Source: Panicum virgatum
Lineage: Eukaryota > Streptophyta > Magnoliopsida > Poales > Poaceae
Assembly: GCF_016808335.1 (NCBI RefSeq)
Contig: NC_053149.1
Span: 25,581,238-25,645,237 of the forward strand
DNA: 64,000 nucleotides
Direction of reading: 5' to 3'
Under the pieces are notes generated by a model. That model saw only the letters and a list, made by a program, of their open reading frames with translations. It was not told where the DNA came from and searched no databases. The position numbers and the translations under genes were made by a program. This document shows, in pieces, positions 59,800 to 64,000 of the stretch. Position 1 is the first letter of the stretch. Each line of letters opens with the position of its first letter.

Positions 59800-61770
59800 C
59801 AGAAACAATAGAAGATAGGTTTCATCAGGAGTATGAACCAGCAACAGCAATTAAGGAAGCAAAGAATTCTTTTTCATCACCACATCAGTTTTGATGAGTG
59901 TTGTGGCAGCACATTTGGCTAGCAATGATTTCTTCTCTGTGAGGCTTCTCTTCTATTCTAACTGCCAATTCTTTAACCTTTTAAATCACCTGCAGAAATT
60001 AATGTCAATGCATAGTTAACTTTAGAAAATTGTAAGGAATAAAAATGATTGGCTGCTCAAAAGAAAGATGGTAGTTATAGACATACATGTCTCTTCAAAG
60101 TAAATTGAAGACAAACATTTTTATTTGAAGCATACATGCTAACATGCATATAATAATAATGAAAGGCAAGAAGAATCGAAGCATACCAGATGCACACTGC
60201 AATAGACTGAACGCTTGCAAAGAAGTTATCATCAGCAGCACCCTGCAATAAACTCATTTTAGTTATCAATCAAGTGAGCTAAAGTGGTCATCATGACACA
60301 CGCCTCAGGTCACTCTCAGACCTCAGCACCACTGGAAGGATATACGCAGTCAAGTAAAGTAGTCAACATTGGATGAGCATTTTGTTCACAGTTCAGTGCA
60401 CCTAAATCAGCAAATTGTTCCATAAATAAGGACCGATTTGGATAGGGGGTCTGGTCCAAACCACATGAATACATGATTTAGTTAACTTTGTGACGGAATC
60501 CTAAACACTCCTACAAAACCGTACTGAATAAATCTGCATCGGAGCAGTAGCAGCAGCGGTGCAAAGAAAAGAATATCAAGCCATAACTAGAATCAGGAGG
60601 TACTAGGTGCAAAGAAAAGAATATCAAGCCATAACTAGAATCAGGAGGTACTACGAAGATACAGAAGTTGCTGAACAAGTTAGTGCTGACATAAAACTTT
60701 GCTATACTCATCATATACATAAAACCGCCTAAGAGTTCAGAGTCAGACAAGTCCAAGCAGTGACATCAAAAGGCAGACCCAGCAAATACATAGAACCACC
60801 GCTTAACGACATGCTTGTGTAGAGGATGCACAAAGGATGGCTAAACTACTCATTGCTGTGCTACAAATATTTACAGATTTTGGTTGGTGTAGTATCCAAC
60901 AGAGATGATAAAAAGTTTAGCAGAGTGTAGTGACAGTGACGGATATTTCAGGTTGTTTGCTAGTACTGTTGATTTGCTATAATGCTTCATATATAGTTAG
61001 AAAATTGGGGAGGACAGGCACACCTTTGTTTCTACTAACCAAAGGAATAACTTTGTCCAATGTCTCCAATAAAGGATCTTCCTCCAATTGTCTGATCGAT
61101 AAAGCTATCCTTGACTTCTCCCTGTTTTATTTTGTAAATGCAAAGTTCCTGGTCTACTCCTGTTTCAAAAAGAGCATACCCATCCTACAAAGCAACAGAG
61201 ATCATTGAGTCCAGTTTCAAAAATATGTTCTAAACAAGTGGAGGAGCTATTCACATACAGAATGGAAGTGATTGACATCCTCTTCAGCAATATACAATGT
61301 ATTCGCGGACGTGCGTGATGTGCACGCCAGCCATGGTGACGGAGCGTTGCGGGCGTGCTGGATGTGGATGCCGCCGCCGGCAGCGGCAACAGCGTCTAAT
61401 TAGATGCGCCGGCAGCTGCTGCTTACCCTTCTGCCTACGCCTCGCAGAGGCGGAGCCGCACGCCGGGGCCGAGCTGCGCCGGCAGGCCGCTGCCTGCCCA
61501 TCCGTTGGCGCCTCGTGGAGGTGGAGCCGCGAGCTGGCGCCGAGCTGCGGCCGCCGGTCGCGGAGGGGGAGCCACCGCCCAACGCGTATCCCTGGCGCGG
61601 CGCGCGCGGGCCGGGGCCCGCCTAGCGGCTAGCGCTCGGCCGCCGCTCACTGGCCTCTCGCCTCCTGCAGCAGATCTGAGTAGGCTTCGGTCGAGAGGCA
61701 GAGGCGCGTGGATCTGAAGGGGGCTGGGAAGGAGATGACCGTGGTCCGCTAGGGTTTCTGGTGGATGTAT
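59800..61770 (-). CDS. Gene-like minus-strand segment, unknown protein
   Basis: Reading leftward, an AAACCCTAG leader motif (about 61755) precedes a GC-rich first exon (61300-61700). The next pieces are joinable: LYIAEEDVNHFHS ending at a GTATGTG donor near 61260, then after acceptor TTTGTAG (about 61200) DGYALFETGVDQELCIYKIK and KQGEVKDSFIDQTIGG to about 61022. A possible exon GAADDNFFASVQSIAVCIW lies at 60243-60188, and VKELAVRIEEKPHREEII at 59970-59900. Phases do not join throughout, so exons are missing or broken. I do not recognise the protein. It may be a transposon-carried host gene or the element's own gene. Confidence 0.35.
60558..60653. repeat. 48-bp perfect tandem duplication
   Basis: Two units (60558-60605 and 60606-60653) that differ at no position I can see. 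Confidence 0.9.
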
Positions 61771-63084
61771 GTGGTTTTATACATGATGAGAAAACGATCT
61801 AGACCGTTGGATCAGGGATGAATGGACAGAAAAACTTAGGCTAGGGTCCTTACCTGCAAAAATGGCCCAGTTTCAGAATTCTTGGCCCATTTAGGTATTT
61901 ATTTTTATTTCCATTAAATTAAAGAATCTTGGTTAAGTGACATATATCAATAATGATTTTATATGTACAAATACATTTTTCATATGTATTAGACTGCATA
62001 TAAGTTGTCTCGTAGAAGTTTCACTAATTTTCTAACTCATTTACTATTTTTAATATTTTAAATGAATTTTTGTGAGTTTACTAAAAGTAATTACAATTTG
62101 ATCTACATGTATCTCAAATAATAATTAAAAATTTAATAAAATTATTTTTAAGTGCCTCCGTTCTACCTGGTAGGAGTTTGAAGAATTTATTAGTAGATTT
62201 TGTATTTTATATCATTTAATTGAATTTCTACATCTTGGAAAATAATCCCAAGTAGAAATATATGTACCTCCAAACAGTTTCGAAAAACTTTCAAGAAAAT
62301 ATTTTGTAGCCTCTTATGTTCCACTGCACGCCATGTCTTGAAGATACGACAAAAAAATTACATTATCTTCTACAGACTATTCAAACTCTATCTTCAAATT
62401 ACCATATATAACTACAATAGTATCTTCAAATTTGATAAAAAAATTCTAAAAATTGAAGTGGTAACATAATTTTGGTTCATAAACTACCTTAAATTAAATT
62501 TAAAGTATTTTGGTATAGTTGGAGCATATATTGTTCACAATAGATACATGCCTTACATAGTTTCTAGTAACTCTCAAGTCAAACTTCTAGAGTTAAGTAC
62601 AACATTACATTTTCGAACTCATATGGAACTTAAACTTGGATAGAACCTTATGCTTATCATACCATTAGAGAATATGAAGTTAGATAACCAATTGTTATAG
62701 AAAACTTTGGTTTATCAATTCTCTTTCGGTGCAAGAAAATAAGGCATTTTGAAAACGGGAAGAAACTAGGAACTAGTATGAAAACATATGATATTACATG
62801 AAATATCGTGATTTTATAAAAATTCAGAAAAAAAAATCTCCAAATTTGAAGTTTGTATGATCAAGAAGAACCAATTACAAATTATAATTACAGATTAAAA
62901 AGAAAAAAGAAGGTGCGGGCAGCAAGCTTTGCGCGCCACGTGGCTCAACGCGCTAGAGTCATCACGCCCGCTCGGGGCTTTGATCCGTGGCGAAGCAGTC
63001 AACCAACTGGGTGCTGCCACGTGGTCACGAGATGTCATTTCATATATATAAGATGGCATGTTCATTTCAACACCATCATACTAC
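61771..63084. other. AT-rich stretch, no gene; core shared with 48990-49440
   Basis: 62340-62870 aligns in the same orientation with the AT-rich core of the CACTA element at 48907-49838 (shared words TTTTCGAACTC, GGTTCATAA, CAAATTACCA). The rest has no recognised feature. Confidence 0.55.
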
Positions 63085-63900
63085 TAGCTCAACTGGTATT
63101 GCTTGCGTCCTCTCAGCTGTGAGGTGGTGAGTTCGATTCCTGCCTTGTGCTCTTTTTTTAAGTGTATGTTTTTGAACGGGAGGGAAAATAAAACTTGAAA
63201 ACAGTGGGCAAAAATTATGCCATCACCGAAGGAGAACGTAGTGCAGTGGTAATGCCCCATCTTTTCCTCAGCTAGGTCGCAAGTTCGATTCCCTTGGAGC
63301 ACAGGTTTTGTATTTATTTTCCAGAAATACAATGACTATTTAATGTGTACTAAAACAAATAATGCGCTAGTCAACCACTTGTGCGCTACCAGTCCAGTGG
63401 TAAGGCTTCAATGTTTCCATCCGTGAAGGTCTCTGTTCGAGTTTAAGTTTTGGCAGTTTTCTTTTTCAAATTTTCAGCTATTTTTAGTTTTATTACTCAG
63501 CCACGTGATGTGTAGGTTCGAACCCTGTCTTTGCCGCAATTTTTCACATTTTTATGAATCCTCCCCCCTCCAATTTTTCTTTTCAATTTTCTGTGGCCGA
63601 ATGGGTTTGCTCTCTTCCCATTTTGAACTTGCTCTACCTTCTATTTTCGTAGACCACCACACTTGATGACCCAGTGGGCAGCCCGACAACTGAATTACCA
63701 GCGTAGTGGTTGGGCGCTGAGTATTTATCCCCGTGACCTGGGTTCGAATCCCAGTTACTCTCCTTGTGTTTTTTTTCTCCGAATTAAAACAGCTGATACT
63801 TTAGTATAAAATAAATAATATCCAGAGTCATGACAAACGAAGGAGCAGTGCAGTGGTAACTGGTAAGCTTGTTTTATTTGGAAGGCCTGGCTTGCAAGTG
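63085..63900 (+). ncRNA. Array of six tRNA-like modules (box A / box B), not tRNA genes
   Basis: Box A / box B starts: 63085/63130, 63239/63282, 63390/63434, (lost)/63515, 63699/63741 and 63846/about 63889. Spacing is 42-45 bases, as in tRNAs. Box A reads TAGCTCAACTGG, TAGTGCAGTGG, CAGTCCAGTGG, CAGCGTAGTGG and CAGTGCAGTGG. Box B is perfect in the fifth (GGTTCGAATCC, with a 5-bp T stem CTGGG/CCCAG), near-perfect in the first, second and fourth, and degenerate in the third and sixth. T runs follow several modules (seven T after the first, eight after the fifth). No acceptor stems pair, so mature tRNA is unlikely. Confidence 0.55.
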
Positions 63901-64000
63901 GGCCCCGCTCAGCAGACCACGTGTGCTCTGAATAGGCTGCCACGTAAGCATCAAATAAGAGAAGAAAAAACTTGAATTAAAAATGAAAATATCAAAACAT

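Larger units (their letters stand above)
59107..64000. mobile_element. CACTA-related element, left end only; right end outside the window or lost
   Basis: It begins CACTACAAAAAATCCGG directly after TAA, inserted into intron 1 of the copy C gene. The first 350 bp match the reverse complement of the right end of the element at 1881-3984 (TGACG motifs, then TGACATGG/GATGTGGC repeats at 59400-59510), so it is an inverted relative. No matching end was found before 64000. The extent beyond about 59650 is inferred. The interior has a gene-like stretch (59800-61770) and the tRNA-like array. Confidence 0.6.

Noticed and set aside
60918..60930. GTGTAGTG near 60920 as the right end of the CACTA element starting at 59107
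   Set aside because: The preceding bases do not match the inverted TTTTTTGTAGTG end and the 3 bases after it are not TAA.
63690..63765. A functional tRNA gene (perfect box B and T stem)
   Set aside because: No 7-bp acceptor stem and no proper anticodon stem can be formed around the T arm.

Overview
The window looks like a plant nuclear chromosome, almost certainly from a grass (Poaceae; inference). The signs are plant splice sites, GC-rich first exons, grass-type CACTA, MULE, chromovirus, copia and Cassandra elements, and a DUF4220/DUF594 gene, a family expanded in grasses. It is transposon-dense and I see no bacterial, organellar or viral genome features. Only one complete gene model is well supported. 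Several other genes are fragments or pseudogenes.

Layout. A block (copy A, 1-14290) is repeated in direct orientation at 53188-59106 (copy C), and part of it is found again at 25361-27835 (copy B). Copy A carries a CACTA element (1881-3984), a 1-kb CACTA derivative (5534-6532) and an internally deleted chromodomain Ty3/gypsy element (7492-11702). It ends in the 3' exons of a minus-strand five-exon gene (13284-17263) whose joined exons encode a 210-residue protein with a probable methyl-CpG-binding domain. A MULE (14920-16379) sits in intron 1. Copy C keeps exons 2-5 of this gene and has a different transposon, a CACTA element starting at 59107, in the same intron.

From 19.5 to 25.3 kb lies a CACTA-like element filled with LTR pieces and a broken Tat-type gag. 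From 28 to 33 kb there are a terminal-repeat element with a GC-rich payload, CACTA transposase exons interrupted by a SIRE-like LTR, and a LINE fragment. From 33.1 to 38.6 kb is an old minus-strand copia element with a Cassandra solo LTR nested in it. A LINE-type retroposon with 17-bp target duplications follows (38749-40861).

At 41319-48422 is a DUF4220/DUF594 pseudogene with stops and one frameshift, split near its 3' end by a young full-length copia element (43430-48318, target duplication CCAAG). To the right come another CACTA element (48907-49838), tandem repeats, AT-rich DNA, copy C, and the large CACTA-related region that runs off the right edge. That last region ends in a cluster of six tRNA-like modules (63085-63900), each with box A and/or box B spaced as in a tRNA and mostly followed by T runs. 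Similar modules lie in inverse orientation inside the CACTA element of copies A and C. I regard this as the least explained structure in the window.
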